Positions 34,601 to 47,723 are shown, counted from the stretch's first letter. The stretch is 64,000 nucleotides of DNA from Steinernema hermaphroditum (GCA_030435675.1 CM059622.1:4092001-4156000); one strand, 5' to 3'. Translations and numbers: made by a program. The notes: generated by a model from the letters alone, not told the origin.

Positions 34601-37021
34601 TGTATGGATTCAGCCTTAATGTTGCAATTGCAGATCGAAACTTCATACGAGCTGACGCTCCCGAGTGCCTTCTCGCGACACGACGTTAGCCGATGTCCCA
34701 ACGACTTCCTTGTGAGTCCCATTTAATTGTCTCATCACCAAAAAACAAATGCAGGAAGTGAGAGACGGCCGATACGGCTTCTCGCCCCTCATCGGCCGCT
34801 TCTGCGGAATGGTCGTTCCTCAGTTCGAAGTGCGCGCCAAATCGGGTTACGTGTACCTACGCTTCCACAGCGACTTCTTGCTGGAATACGCCGGGTTCCA
34901 CGCCGAATACGAGTTCGTTCGCTCCGATGTGATTCCGAAGTATGAGCCAGGTATCGCCAGTTCTTCAAGCAAGACCCAAAGGGATTCAGGGACAGGTCAT
35001 CGTTATCTGAAGTTCATCAAGATTGCAAAAAAGAGCTTAATCGATAGATGGAGGAACTCAATTCTGATTGGCAACTTTCGGCAGACGTCTGTTTCTCTGG
35101 GGAGAAGATAAGGCATTAAATGGAAATTAGGGACCACTCATAAAAGAGCCTGGAATGTCGCTTTATTGGAACAAACCATTCATGTAATTTCAACAAAAGG
35201 AAGAAGGATGTCGGGACTTTTGTGGATTTCTGGGGATCGGGGAACTGAAGAAAACAACATACAAAGGAGTTACTCATTTGTGTCGGCGGCGGTCGGTCGG
35301 GTCGTCCAATCGCTCTGTCAGAAATGAGTTGAGTGAGCGCTCGTTCTTGGTTGTCGTTGATCGTTCCGACTCCAGAAGGCCTGATGTATCAAGCACCGTA
35401 GTTTCAACGTCTTGCCAAAGCTCGAACCTTCTTCCCTTTCTCTTTTCTACACCTTTTGTTTTTACATTCCTTTCGTGAGGTCTACGCTTTCAGACTGCCA
35501 CATTGCTCACTCCTACGCCTTGGATGGGTACATAGACTTAGACGACATGAAACACATGTACAACGTGAGTCTTCCCACCTACGAACCATTCCAAAAGTAC
35601 CCAAATGTAGACATATCGAAACGGCAGCAAACAGTTCGACTGCGTCTGGCGCATCGAGGTTCCCAGCACGATGAACGTCGCGATCTTCGTGGAGGACTTC
35701 CGACTGGCGGCGCCCAACTCCTGCGACGAGAACTTCGTCGAGATATACGCGGGCGCGACAGCTCAAGAACCCCTTCGGAAATTCTGTGGCGCCTCGGCGA
35801 CGCACACCTTCTCCAATGAGAATATCGTTTACGTACGGGTTTTCGCCTCGGGACCACAGCAGGCCCAGAATTCATTTGTCAAAGCGCTCTTTTCGGGATA
35901 CACCAAAAGTAGACAAGAGCACCAGATTTGTCTAAAAGTCTATTTTAGGCAAGAACTGCTCTGTAGAAGGCATGTTCGAGTGCGGAGACGACAGTTGTGT
36001 CCCACAGAGCCTTAAATGCAACGGACGATCCAACTGCTTGTACGGTAGCGACGAGAGACAGTGCTTCGCAGGTAGACTTTGTCTCTGTCTCCACTCGTCC
36101 TAATCCCTTTTCAGCTGCGGACATCGTCCAGAACTTCGTCATGTCCAGCTACACTCCACTGCTTCTCGTCATGCTCTTCGTCCTTCTCGTCATCATCCTT
36201 ATGTGCGTGTGGGCCCGACCGTGTCGCTACCGTATCCGACGGCCTCCGCAGGGATACGAATCCTACTTAAAGCAGCTGACGATGAGTCACACCACTGCCC
36301 TCCACTATGGGATGTTCAGCACGTTACCGTTGGCTTTTCCGAGAAGAGGCGACGAATCGAGTGGTAAGACACAAATCCGGGTGCTTTGATCGCTGATTGT
36401 TTAGATCACGGCGGCGACGAGAACTTTTCGAGCAAAATGACAGATTTGGGGAAGACGATGTCGGTGAGTAGTTACTTATTTATTCCGTTAGAGAAAGACG
36501 ATTTTGTCTGTGAAGATAGACCCATGTAAACAGCTGATCTTTGAGAGGTAGAGATCCCCGAATTCTCTACACACTGAATTCTACGGATGAAGTTCATTTT
36601 GAACATTATTTCTTAACAACTTAACACGGCTCGCAAAAATCTTGCATTCTCTGCCGATTTGTGACAATTAAACCTTCCATTACAATCCTTGGATGGCTTC
36701 CTTCTCTGAAAGACATGGTTGTCAGCCATATCGTCTTGAGATGAAATACAGGATCTAGACGAGACGCGCAAACCCTATGACTTTGTTTTCCGTGCACCTA
36801 TTCACCTTTCCTTGTAGGAGACAACAACTTCCTCGAAGTCGAACACCTCCATGTCCATCTCCACGGCCATCGTCCACCACTCCAACTGCAACGGTGGGTG
36901 CTACAGAACGGAAACGGACAACGGCCCTGTGTGGCAACACCGCGAGTCGATCGAAGAGGAAACGGAGACCACTTTCGTTGAACCTAGCAGATCTGTTTTA
37001 GATTCAGAAACGCAGGCCTAA
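31666..37021 (+). CDS. sol-2: CUB-CUB-LDLa transmembrane protein, SOL-2/Neto type
   Basis: Auxiliary subunit of ionotropic glutamate receptors by family (SOL-2 in worms, NETO in vertebrates). Ten exons (31666-31789, 31845-32014, 34634-34711, 34755-34950, 35494-35564, 35635-35908, 35949-36071, 36115-36363, 36405-36463, 36818-37021) close in phase to 515 residues, close to vertebrate NETO length. Order: signal peptide (LLLPLLLCVPAMA), CUB1 (FASPGYPDRYRPGLDC to FHAEYEFV), CUB2 (CHIAHSYALDGYI to SFVKALFSG), one LDL-receptor class A module (FECGDDSCVPQSLKCNG, then CLYGSDERQC), a transmembrane helix (LLLVMLFVLLVIILMCVW) and a Ser/Thr-rich cytoplasmic tail. Intron 2 is 2.6 kb, unusually long here, and intron 4 holds a dispersed repeat. 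Confidence 0.88.
34291..34313 (+). promoter_or_regulatory. Two tandem E-boxes in sol-2 intron 2
   Basis: TCTCACGTGACT and TCTCACGTGACC stand back to back, giving two palindromic CACGTG cores 12 bp apart. They resemble the extended bHLH-ZIP (CLEAR/M-box) site GTCACGTGA. A regulatory role is inferred only. Confidence 0.35.
35275..35425 (+). repeat. Dispersed repeat, copy 1 (inside sol-2 intron 4)
   Basis: About 150 bp related to 38095-38250 (inverted) and 40566-40740 (direct). Shared landmarks are CGGTCGGGT, GAGTGAGCG followed by CGTTC, and a CCAGAAGGCCTG-like block. Probably a transposon-derived family. Confidence 0.6.
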
Positions 37022-38094
37022 TTATTTGATGTTATGATAAATTATGGTTTGTGCTCATACGTGCAGATATTGCAGAGAATTCAGTGGAAACAAAGAAAGT
37101 GACTTAAAGGCAGCATCCAAAGGGGCCACTTAGCACTGAGAGATACACAGGGGTGGCGGAAAGTTGCTTCAAGTTGTGTTCACTGTGATGTTGTCCACAA
37201 ACACAGCTCACATTACGAACACCCCAGGACTTAATACCACTGACACAATTCAATTTGGTCTTTCTAGAGAGGCCCGCCACAGCTGCTCTGGCACAACCCG
37301 ATCCAAGTATGTCTTACATGCTTATGTTAATAAAATGTGTCGTATTGATAGAGACGATGATCTTCACCGCTTATGTAGTTATTTACTCCTTTCTAGCTGC
37401 TTTCATCGTACAGTGTTTAGTCGCCGTTACCCTTGCACGGTCCCGAAAAGGATACCACTAGAACAGCACGCTGATCTTCCGGGGAACGGTCGAGCCGAAT
37501 CGACCATGATAGTTGTAATGGAAACCTCTCTGTGAGCCAATTAGAGATGTTAAATGAATTCTGGTGTGAAGCGATCATAAAACGGCGCCGAAGTGAACTT
37601 GCCAACCCGTCTGACCGTGAACTGTCAGATCGATGAGATATGGTGGCGCAAGAAAAAGCGATCATTCGATACTTATCTCGCAGATCTGCGGCGATTTGGC
37701 GACGGTGATCGCATCTCTTCGAAAGCAGTCAATTGGTATTTTGACGTCTATGGGTCGCCCTGAAATTGTGTGCAAGGATCTTGACCTCTGATTCAGAAGA
37801 AGAGATTCATTTTGAAGAAGCTGTTCACTTGTATCTCTGCAATCAACGCCATGCAAGAGACCAATTGGGACATAAAGAGAACAGATATCGCACCATTACA
37901 TATCACGCCGCTTCTTTGTTCGACACAGGACGCGAGTAGAATCCGGAATCCCATTTATGTGGTCGTCTAAACGGTGAAGATGTTGTGTCCGGTGGAGCAA
38001 GGTGAACTATTGCGAAAGCCATTTTTGGAGCCGGTGTGGACTTTAGCGTTGCAGTGAATCTTCGACTTCCCGCCGCAGATGATCGGGCGATGGT
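37022..38094. other. Intergenic, no supported gene
   Basis: Downstream of sol-2. A frame at 37164-37535 and its neighbour 37255-37461 (hydrophobic, YSFLAAFIVQCLVAV) overlap; neither has splice or domain support. Confidence 0.3.
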
Positions 38095-38250
38095 GACGAC
38101 CTTCTTGGCCAAGTGAATGCAACTACTCCCTGGTGTTCCAGGCATTCTGGGAGCCGGGTCAAATATTGCACCAACAATGACGGCCGAGAACGACCGCTCA
38201 CTCAACTTATTTATGACAGAGCAAGTGGACGACCCGACCGGACACAAATG
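38095..38250 (-). repeat. Dispersed repeat, copy 2
   Basis: Inverted relative to copies 1 and 3. It lies inside a 183-codon minus-strand open frame (37903-38454) whose translation around LSERSFSAVIVGA resembles translations of the other two copies. It is therefore more likely a remnant of a mobile element than a host gene. Confidence 0.6.
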
Positions 38251-40565
38251 AAAGACCCTCCAATATTTCCATATACAGGGTGTACTAAACGTTTCAAACC
38301 ATTGAAAATTTTGGAAAGCAAGACGGAAAACCCGAAATAGCAGCATGATAGCAAGGAAGAAGCGCGGACAGAAATGAAACTCGCCAAAAATAAGCATTAA
38401 AAAACTTGCAGGACTTTTGGTACGCCCTATAGTAAGCAAGGTGATTTTCATCAAATCTTCGGGCGAATTTTATTTAATCGTTCGTAAAAGGACGAGAAGT
38501 TTCAGTATTTGCTGATCGACCGTAAATTCGTGAGTTGAATTATTCAGAGTGAACATAAATACTGAAAGAATGGGTGATACGGTATGTGGTGCTTTCTGCT
38601 GGGCGAAAGTTAATCATAGCTACCTACAAGAACGGGGGCTTGTACGATGGTCGCTCAATTATGTGTTCGTGTAATCCACATAGACAATAAAAGTGCGATG
38701 TCACATAAATTCCGTTCAATTTCACAAAAATCAATCATGCGGAAGGCAGTACTAATACATACAGTAAACGAAAGTTGAGTCATACAGTTCTGGAAAGAGA
38801 ATAAAATTAAAACGACCGAAAGTTGTTGGCTTTGAAAGTATTGGAACATAGGCGTGCCTAAGACAGATTTCGGTAATCCTTTGGACTATACAAAGCTGTT
38901 GTAGGAAAGAGAACTCGATTATTGGAACTTTTTTGAATTTAGCAATTCGATAAAAAATTGATTCCCTGGTGATTCAGAGGAGACGATATTTTGCATGAAA
39001 TTCACTGGTTCCATTGTTTTTAACTGTTCTCCAGTGAGGTCTAATCCAGGAGCGATCACTTCAAAACAAATCGAAAGGCGCACCCTCACCGGACCCACTC
39101 ACACCAAATCTCTTTCGATTGCGTAATCACGCGACCTCATCTCCGTGGCAAGTTCGAGTCCAAGACGTCGTCGTCGGCTCCCTCCAGGGCTCAGAGAGCG
39201 GCAGAGTGTCGTTCTGGCCTCGATCGGCGCGAAATCCTCTCGGCCAATCAAATCCGGATTGTTCTCCTCGGTGGCGCGGCGAAGTCGCCGTCGGTGGTCC
39301 TCGCGGGGCGACGGCGCCGTCGCACTCCGGCTGTTTGGCGGTTGACCCGAGCGATTAGCTTTGTTAGCAACGCGCCTCTCAAGTTGCGCGGAAATCACTT
39401 ACTTCTTCCTTTCCGCTTCAGGCGCTAATCCTGTTTTGATCGGTCACTCACTCTCCTCGACTTGTACTATCGATCTAGGGCCTTGTTTCTGTTGGTGATG
39501 CCTGGGATATGGAGTCACGCGGGCGTGTGGAAATCAGGCTTTAGACTCGGTTACGCCCGATTTTGCGGTCGAGTGAGCGACTCCCACACCTTAGAGGGGG
39601 GAATATTTCATGAGGCTATTTTGTATATTAGATGGATGCTGGCTTGGAGATTAATCTTGGATCTCGTGGTTCTGATGTTAATCCTTATGTTATCGGTTCT
39701 ATTGGAGGATTTGCTGTGTAAGTAGAAGTGGTTTACTGGACATTACTTAGCCAATAACTCTAAAAGTCAGAAAGATCAACGGGATAGACATGAAGTGATT
39801 TATACTCTTTTTTGGCTGATAACCGAACCTTGAAGGGATTTTTTATTTTTGTTGAGTTGTTATCTCGACAAAATCTTTGCTCTTCCAGGATGAAAATCTA
39901 TTTGAACTCTGCACCAGATGTTTAGACCAAATGACCTCCCCGATGATCACATCAATTTTTATTGATCTAACTCGTGATATACAAAAATTGAGTGGTTTTC
40001 TATGAATGTGACTCCACTCCTGGGCTGACGCAGGTACACACGATTAGCCCCCTACTCAAAACACACACGAATAACACAAGGATCCAGAGACACACGCTAT
40101 ACATAGGGTGAACTGTCCTGACTGTCTACCAAAGAACACACTGGACTGGTACCCCTTCGCGTGGTTCCCACGGTTCCAATGTAGTTCAGAGGGCACAGGT
40201 TCTAATTGTGCGAATAGCAGCATTCTCTATCTCAACGATTGACGCAGAGAGCTCCTTTTTTCCACATTTTTGTCTTTTGCGCACATCATCAGCCTTAAAA
40301 AACGTACCATTTCTTACCACATTTCAGAAAAATTATATTGTTCTGGCAGTGACTCACTCGTTCATTTCAATAAACATAATCCAACTGCTTCGGTTCCTTT
40401 GTTATGCTCATTTATGTGATTTCCAGTTGATGGAACACAGATCGTAGCATCTTGACAAATGTAAAATCTCCAGTTTGCCTTTCGGAAGTTACGGTCTGTG
40501 GTTTTTGGCGCTTTTGAAAGTTGGTTTCACTTCGATTGCATCATATTAATTTTTCACTTTTGTCC
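38251..40565. other. Intergenic, no supported gene
   Basis: Contains a GC-rich islet at about 39060-39420 with open frames on both strands, and an 87-codon frame (39462-39725) ending in a hydrophobic run. None has domain or splice evidence. Confidence 0.3.
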
Positions 40566-40740
40566 CCAGCCATCGGTCGGGTTGTTCATTGGCACTCTCT
40601 GAGGGTCTCAGGAATTAGATGAGTGAGCGGGCGTTCGTGGCCGTCGCTGTTGGCGCAATGATCGCTGCCGGCTCCCAGAAGGCCTGGAACACCAGGGTTG
40701 CCGTAGTTCCACCTTCTCGCCAAGAAGGTCCTCGCCACTC
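40566..40740 (+). repeat. Dispersed repeat, copy 3
   Basis: About 175 bp matching copy 2 across GGCTCCCAGAA...GCCTGGAACACCAGGG and copy 1 across GAGTGAGCG...CGTTC. The translation MSERAFVAVAVGA parallels LSERSFSAVIVGA in copy 2. Confidence 0.6.
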
Positions 40741-42193
40741 ATCAAAAATCGTGTAAACCGTGTTTCTCCCTAGGTGGATTCCTGTGTTTTCATTAATCGG
40801 ACCTCGAGCTCGAGATACTTTAGAACTTCAATTAAAGACTAGGAAACTTTAAAGCCTTTAATCTTCGAAAATGTTGGAAAAAATCGGTACTCGGACAGCT
40901 CTCATTTGGAAAATCGCTATCCTTATAAAACTGAGTGTAAAGTGCTTACGGGTATTTGGCTAAGATTGCTCTGCACTACAATGTGGGGAAATGCAAAGTA
41001 AACGTGGCATCTTGAAAATTGTCCTTTACACATCTTCTGAATTGCCTCCATTTTTAGACGCCCAGCTACATTTAATTTTATTTCCCTTTTCCTACTGCAG
41101 TTACATTTTTCGGCTAAATAATTTCAAGAAGACCCTGCTGGTTTTACCCTTTGCTCTTTAATTGTCAACTTAATTTTATGATCTAAGTGATATTGGATCG
41201 TATATGTGTTCCTTTTTCAGTCAGATACCGATAACTACGTACAATACCCGGAAATACATAGTCAAAATCTTTTGCTGTACACAGTCCATCCTTACAGTTA
41301 ATGCACTTCGCGACAAGCAATCGCCTCCCAATCAAAAACAGTCCCGATCAAAGGTCAAGGCGAGTGCGCGAACGCCGCCAACCCTCCCAACACGGACATC
41401 GCACACTCGCGGAACCCTCTTCTCTCTTTCGGACTCACTTTCATGTGCATACCTAATGAGAGAGCAAATTACAGAAGTCGGGGAAAATTGCCTCCGGCGT
41501 CCTCGGCGCCTGCAGCCACTGTGATTGATGCGCGAGTGACAGCGCGGCGCCACTGGCCGGGAGAAGAAAAGAAAACTTTCTTTCCGCCGCGCCGCGTTGT
41601 AACAACATCCCGCGCGCGGCTCACAGTCCGTTCGCCCGAAGGTAATGGAGCCAGTCCTGCGCGTACCGCCAAGTTAATCCTCCTCCGCATCGATTCGCTT
41701 TCGCGCGACTCGTGCGAACAGTAGCCCCTCTCCGCGGTGTACTTTACGCCGCGTTTGGCCCTAAGGAGCCGTGGTTCGAAGAAGGTGAACCCCGACTGTT
41801 TACTTCGCCGCTTCGGTGAGTCCGATGAGGACGGCGGGATGCGACATGTGATCCTGTTTTGTGCCGATTTTGTGTAAAAACGCGATCGATTCCTCCGACG
41901 TTCTTTGTTTGTTATTTCGAACGGAACCTGTCCTGTTTTTTGTCTTTTTGCGTTTTCGTTCGGACTGTAATGTGATAGTACGCGGTGGAATGTGGAGAAT
42001 GCGGTCTTCGTCGGGTTGGACCGAGATATGAGTTGCGAAGTGTTTGACGAAAAGTGTTAAATTTCATTTATTTAATAAAAAGTAATGAGATTACGGATGA
42101 ATGGATACATTAGCTATGTTTCTGATGTCGATGATTCATTATGTTAATTAATGTTTTTTATATTATTTTTATATGTGTTTTCATTCGATCATA
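40741..42193. other. Intergenic with a GC-rich islet
   Basis: The stretch 41330-41840 is GC-rich and open in several frames on both strands, flanked by AT-rich DNA. It looks like an unmethylated-type promoter or enhancer islet rather than an exon; no domain was recognised. Confidence 0.3.
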
Positions 42194-42342
42194 CAGTTTG
42201 CTGCATAAAGATAGGACCACCCTGTTCTTTTTTCTGTTCTTTGTCTTCGAAATTTCTCGAAATTCTAGGAAAACAAACAGAAACAGTTCTTCTTAAAAAC
42301 CTTGAAAAAAACAGGGTGGCCCTATCTTTATACAACAAACTG
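42194..42342. mobile_element. Short MITE with 33-34 bp terminal inverted repeats
   Basis: The ends are inverted copies beginning CAGTTTG, with ATAAAGATAGG and CCACCCTGTT conserved (left 42193-42226, right 42310-42343). Total length is about 150 bp with no coding capacity. A TA precedes the left end; the right flank reads TC, so the target duplication is imperfect. TIRs starting CAGT suggest a Tc1/mariner-related origin. Confidence 0.75.
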
Positions 42343-45300
42343 TCTTTCAAATCAATTTGTCCACAAATGCATGCTAACAATAACAACAATTGGACAGCAC
42401 AACACTTTGGCGAGAGTGAGTCTGAGGGAGGAAAGTTTGAGGGAGAAAATGAGTCCCCGAGTCGAACCGAACACGGCACCCGCCGATCGCGAATGAAGCC
42501 TGTTTGCAATGATCCGCACAGACAGCTCAATTTAATCGGTTTAAACACAAAAAATGTCTTGTTTTTGTCTCCTGCTCCGACACATTGACAATGAGCTAAA
42601 ATTTTCAGTCACTAATCCTTGCTGCTTTGTCTATGTTCATATTTGACCCGGTAAAAAATGGATGGCGTAGCAGCGCCAAAGGCATAGTGACAGTGAACCG
42701 GTCGCTTTCGAACTGTATGTGTGGGTCATTGCGGTTCAGTCCTTCTCTCTGGACCTCATTTTGTATGCTATGGAGATGTGTAAAAATTGCGAAATCATGA
42801 ATATCGTATGATTATTATCATGAGGTTAATATCGAACTGGTGAGTAGGATGAGTGGAGAGTAGTCCTCATGATATGAAGCAGTACAGGGCCTTATGCTTA
42901 TCCAACATACGCAGAAATACAAGACGGTAGCCTCAAACACTGACAACAATGGATGAACTACGGAGTGGTACTGTAAAAATGGTCCAAATTGAATGTTCGA
43001 TCTTTATATTCCAGAAGTTTAGACAGAAACGCCAGCAGACGACATTGTGAATGTTTTTCTTCCTCTTGCAGCCACTTGTCCACTCCACTATTCAGTTCGA
43101 AGACCGCTGTCTGCATGTGTAACCGATGGCCAATTCAGTAGAACATCTTTTTCGTTTCGATTAGTCGATTAAAATACGCTTTAATTTAACTAAATATCTG
43201 CTGTAGCCACTATTTCGCTGCACAATGTGACCAAAGAGAATGCGAAGTGATTTCTTTTCTCTTCAACGGAACAGGAACCACTCGACGTTCCAGGTAGTGA
43301 CTCAGACGATCCCTTCTCTTGCACCCACTTGTCCACTTCACCGACGTTGCAAGTTCCCTTTTTGCGAACACCTCCTCACATTACACTCGGCCCCGTTCTC
43401 TGTTATTCCGCGTCGGAACGCAGACAAAAAGACGCCTTTGACAGTCAGGCGACGCATCGCATTACACGATCGTCTTACGAGCGCTATTACGCGAAAAGTG
43501 TCAAATAACAAATGAAATTTACCTAAGAGGACCGGTTCCAGCGAGGGTCAACGCCGAACGCGAACGCTTCTGACGTAACTGAGAATTTACAGTGGGGAAT
43601 TAAGTTAAATAAAGGGTTGCGGTCATTGACTGTCCCTCCCTCCCAACACTGTTAAGTGTCAGTCTTCGAACCGGATGAGTCTTCAGGATCGTAAAAAGAA
43701 AAAAAGCGTCATAAACGTTAAAGTTTATCTTCTGAATATGATTCGTCGATGAACCGGATCAGGCGCCTAGATCTGCCGTTCACGAGAAGATATTCTCCTT
43801 CAAAAATCGTTACTTTGTGTTACAGTACCTTCGACGTCTCCTAAATGCAACACTTCAAATTTTGTAACCCACTTAAGTGACCGCAAAAAGAGGTCATTGC
43901 CCTTGTCTTCAGATCGAAAAAGATACTTCCGACTCTCTTCTTTTGCCTCTCTACCCACATGGCGTCCCGATCCAGCTATGTTGCTCAATTTTTTTTTTCG
44001 ATTCAGTTTCAGTTGCTAGTTTTCATGGGAAACAGTTCATCGAAATTTGGGGGATCCTTCAAAAAATAGCACCTTTTGTTCAGTTGTTTCCCTACTAGAT
44101 CTGTACGATTTCGCAGAATTAGGTATGCACTAGCATCTTAGCAACGTTTGGATCTCCCATAAATAAAGATTTTTTTATATCTTTTAGGAACAAACAGTGA
44201 CGTGACGCGGTTTTTACATGTTAGTTATTGGAACATGTTTGTATTGTACTACAAACATAAACAAAAGTCTGCCGCGTGACGTCGTCAGACGATCGAAGAT
44301 TTGTAGCACGACCTTTAATTTTGAGACATCACATACGAAAACGTCCAGCGCCAGAGTCCTCTGTAACAGATTCGGCGACAATTCGATTATAATGTCGACA
44401 AAAAGGGAATTGTGTCCGCGATGTATTAGATTAGCGTTTGGGTGAGGTCCTCGGAAAAGCAAATATCAGAAATCCCATGCACGTAGAGTAAGGGCTGATG
44501 GTCTTTTTGGTGAAAATGTTGCTTAAACAAGGTGGCCAAAGATATTTCGCCTTTGTCTCTCATTTATATGAGTTCATCAAGTTCAAATTATACCACTTTA
44601 TACCACAGTTAGACAACATCCTAATTTATCGAGTTTATATTCCTGAATCTACGGTTTACGCCGTGCAAAGCACAAAGAAAATGAATACCCCCCAGTAGTC
44701 ATCGCTTATCTTCTTTCTTCGGCACGCGGGCGCGAAATTGGAGCTGAAGGCGGCTCCCATTAGTTTGTGCGGGCACTGGAGAGGCCAAGAGCTGATTCCG
44801 GTAGAGGTGCAGATGGTGAAGCACAGCGAACGGAGCGGATACAATCTTCGGTTCTGTTGGCGGTGCAGACAGCGGACTTTCAGAGCTTCTTCGGCGGCTT
44901 CTAGGCTAAGAGATCAATTCGGAGTAGACACAGCCTGGAACTGGATTTAGAGTTACAGCGAGACTTCGACTTCTAAGAACGGCAATCCTTTGTGATGACT
45001 TTTCGTGACCTCCACATGTTCTCTTCAAGAATATCACCACAACCGACATCACTGCAGCTGATGGATATCCAGTATAGATGATTTTCAATAGCCGAAAAAT
45101 GTTTTTTTTTGTCCAAAATTTTTCGGCTAATAGGAGGTCTGCAGTCGAGTTAATAGTGATTTGTAAAATTCCGTTCTTCTTCCTTTCTATCTCCCTGAAA
45201 CAGTTTAGCAGAAGTGCAGCTTATCTAAAATCCAAATTTCTTCCGGGTGGCTTTCGATCCACCCAGACGCCACTTAAAGGAGATTTTCTTCCTTAGAGGC

Positions 45301-46745
45301 ATATAGAGACTGACATCGAAGTGAACATGGACGTCAGCGCTCCAAGCCGTCATCTAATTAGAGAAAAATAGACACATTTGTATGAGCACGCATCAAACAT
45401 CTAAAGAGAGTGGCTGGGTATAATTCCGAAGAGGATGAAGTCCTATGTTCCGAACCTTTCCAACATCTTTTGTCGTAGATTATAGTCAAAGAAGGCAGAT
45501 CTTGTGCAACCTTGTAAACCACAAACGCTCACAACAACAACCAAACCGGTCTATCTCCCGCAATTACTCTCTCTCTCTCCCTCGGATCACTTTTCGTGAC
45601 CTCCGCATGTTCAGGGCATTGTCGGGTGGCGACCGCTTTGTTGTTGCATAGAAATAGTAGTCGAAGCGCTCTGTATTCAGCGTCGTTGTCGCCGCCGCTC
45701 GGCTCCAACTGACAGGTGGTCGTCGCCGCGACGACCGGGAGAGGAACCGGTTCCCCGGCGCCCCTCAGCGCGCCTCTCCAAAACTTCCCTCGACGCTTCT
45801 CCACCGCCAGCCACTCTCGCGCGCACTCGCGACAAACGATTGCGAATTCATTAATCTAACGTTCCGATCGAATTCGTGCGCGCTTCGCCGATTTTCTTGG
45901 TCGCGATCGATAGGGAGAACTTTTGAAAAATGTCAGTTTGGAGGAAACGCGAAATTTCGAAGTGATCTTTAGGCTGAAGGAAAGATGAATAAGCTGTAGT
46001 GGGGAGGGGCTATGGAGCATGGAGCATGAAGTGTTTATGGAGTACGAGCTGCGTAGGAAAGGAGAGCAAAGGAATGTATGTGGTACTAGGATTCAAGGTT
46101 CGAAAATGGAGCAAATAGGACTTTCTGGACGCGATGTACACGTTGTTGACATACTGTATGGGAGCTATGGAATATTTAAGTGGCTGCTTCCTAATCTACT
46201 CGAATTGAATACAGCTTAAATAAATCCACCATCAAGAACCCCCTAGCCCGATCGACCCAGAATCGGACACCCAAGTGCCAGTCCAATATTGCCAAAGAAA
46301 AGATCAATTTAGGCGTTTAGAAGGTTCATTTTCCTATTATTATTTTCGCTCAAGATCCCGAATCAATCCGTTCCCATTCTATATATTCCGCATATCGAAT
46401 GAGTAGTCAGAAAACGTTCAATTATTGTACAAATCCTTTTTCTCTTCACGCTAATGAAAGCAAAGTGTTTTGAGCACTCATAATTCCCCTACTAATGATC
46501 AAAAAACTGGAAAATAGTCCCGTTCATGTGCGTCACCAGATCCGCGTTTCCTAATGGAAATTGTACAATTCGGAGCTTAAATGACTTGGTAAACAAAATA
46601 TTTGTTGTTTACACCAATTAAATTTCCAGAATGGCGCCGTTTTTGGTTTTGAGTTTTTGAACGTTGATGGATTTATTGATGTCCATTTCGTAGCTGATGG
46701 CAACGAGCAAAATACACGTTGAACTTTTTAAGGTTAACATCCACC
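42343..46745. other. Gene-poor DNA
   Basis: No supported gene in 4.4 kb. An islet at 44720-44950 is open on both strands with several Cys on either reading, but I could not connect it to neighbouring exons. The stretch 45660-45860 is GC-rich with similarly ambiguous frames. Confidence 0.3.
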
Positions 46746-47091
46746 ATGGATGAGGCTAATCATCGTCTCTCTAAAGCTCTAAGCTTGCTCAAGATAAAAT
46801 CAGATGCTAGTTCCGGCAGAGGTTTTTTTTGCTCGTTTTCCCAAGCTAATCATCTCAGTAAAGGAGACTCATTTCCCTGTTTCGCTGGACTCCGATTTGA
46901 TACTTCTCCCTTCGATCATTACGGTCACAATGGGCGCAAAAAAGTGGCTGCGTCCAACTCATCCTGACCACATCTCATTGAAAAAACTTTACGATCCCAT
47001 TTATGAGTCACTTCCACCTATTTCGATCAACTCGTTAGCGATTACTGTGGGACAAATGAGTTCTCGGGAACCGATCGCCGTCAGCCAATAA
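46746..47091 (+). CDS. Small two-exon gene, unknown product
   Basis: Exon 46746-46821 and exon 46859-47091 join in phase over a 37-nt intron (donor AGAG|GTTTTT, acceptor ATCTCAG) to give 102 residues. Without splicing the region appears as two overlapping frames; the intron merges them into one. The start is in a strong context (CCACCATGG). AATAAA occurs at 47087-47092, overlapping the stop, and again at 47099-47104. The product starts MDEANHRLSKALSLLKIKSD and contains GAKKWLRPTHPDHISLKKLY. There is no signal peptide, membrane helix or Cys. No family is recognised. It sits alone in a gene-poor stretch. Confidence 0.5.
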
Positions 47092-47723
47092 ATTCCAAAA
47101 TAAATCGATTCATTGTTTCCTTATCAGAGAAGCCTTATCAGACGACCTGAGCACTGTTCACTAAGCAGCTTTTCGTGTTGGATAAACCTTAAGCGCTTTT
47201 AAGCACCTTACTTCTCGACATACCGTATTCATTTGCAGAATTTACTTGGCGAAAAGAGGAATAAGAAATGTATTTCCGCTTCAAATGAGCAATTTAACAG
47301 AGGCAGTAATAAATCAGAGTTTCAAATGTCAATCAGAGAAGACGTGCCTTTCCATTTCGAACATTTGCACATGTGATCCACGAATTTTCCCTATGACCAG
47401 AGGGAACTCTTATCATTATGGTGCTTCTAGAGAGTCAGCTGTTTCAGAAGCTCTGATTTATTTTCTTCCACATATGTTCAATCAGCTCTCATCTTTTTCT
47501 TCATCTTTTTCTTTTTCTCTCTTCAATCAGCTCTAATCTTTGATTCACTCTTATCCCGCGATTGTGTAACCTAGATCACCACAAAGTCGGTCTCCCAGCG
47601 ATCTAATTCAGAAAGATTTCTTCTTTATCTCTTTGACCTTTAGTGCACTTTTCCGGTGCAGTTACTTTGTTTCTTTCTCAGGCTAAGATCTTTCTTAAGT
47701 GGGTTCTTCCGTAGACGGATTGA
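47092..47723. repeat. Spacer with a pyrimidine-rich local tandem repeat
   Basis: Around 47478-47545, TTCAATCAGCTCT occurs twice, separated by a CTTTTT-rich tract (TCTTCATCTTTTTC repeated). The rest is unremarkable. Confidence 0.4.

Noticed and set aside
37903..38454. 183-codon minus-strand frame
   Set aside because: Contains copy 2 of a dispersed repeat; more likely transposon debris than a host gene.
44656..45088. Cys-containing small gene on either strand
   Set aside because: Open frames exist on both strands, but no splice combination gave one convincing protein with start and stop.
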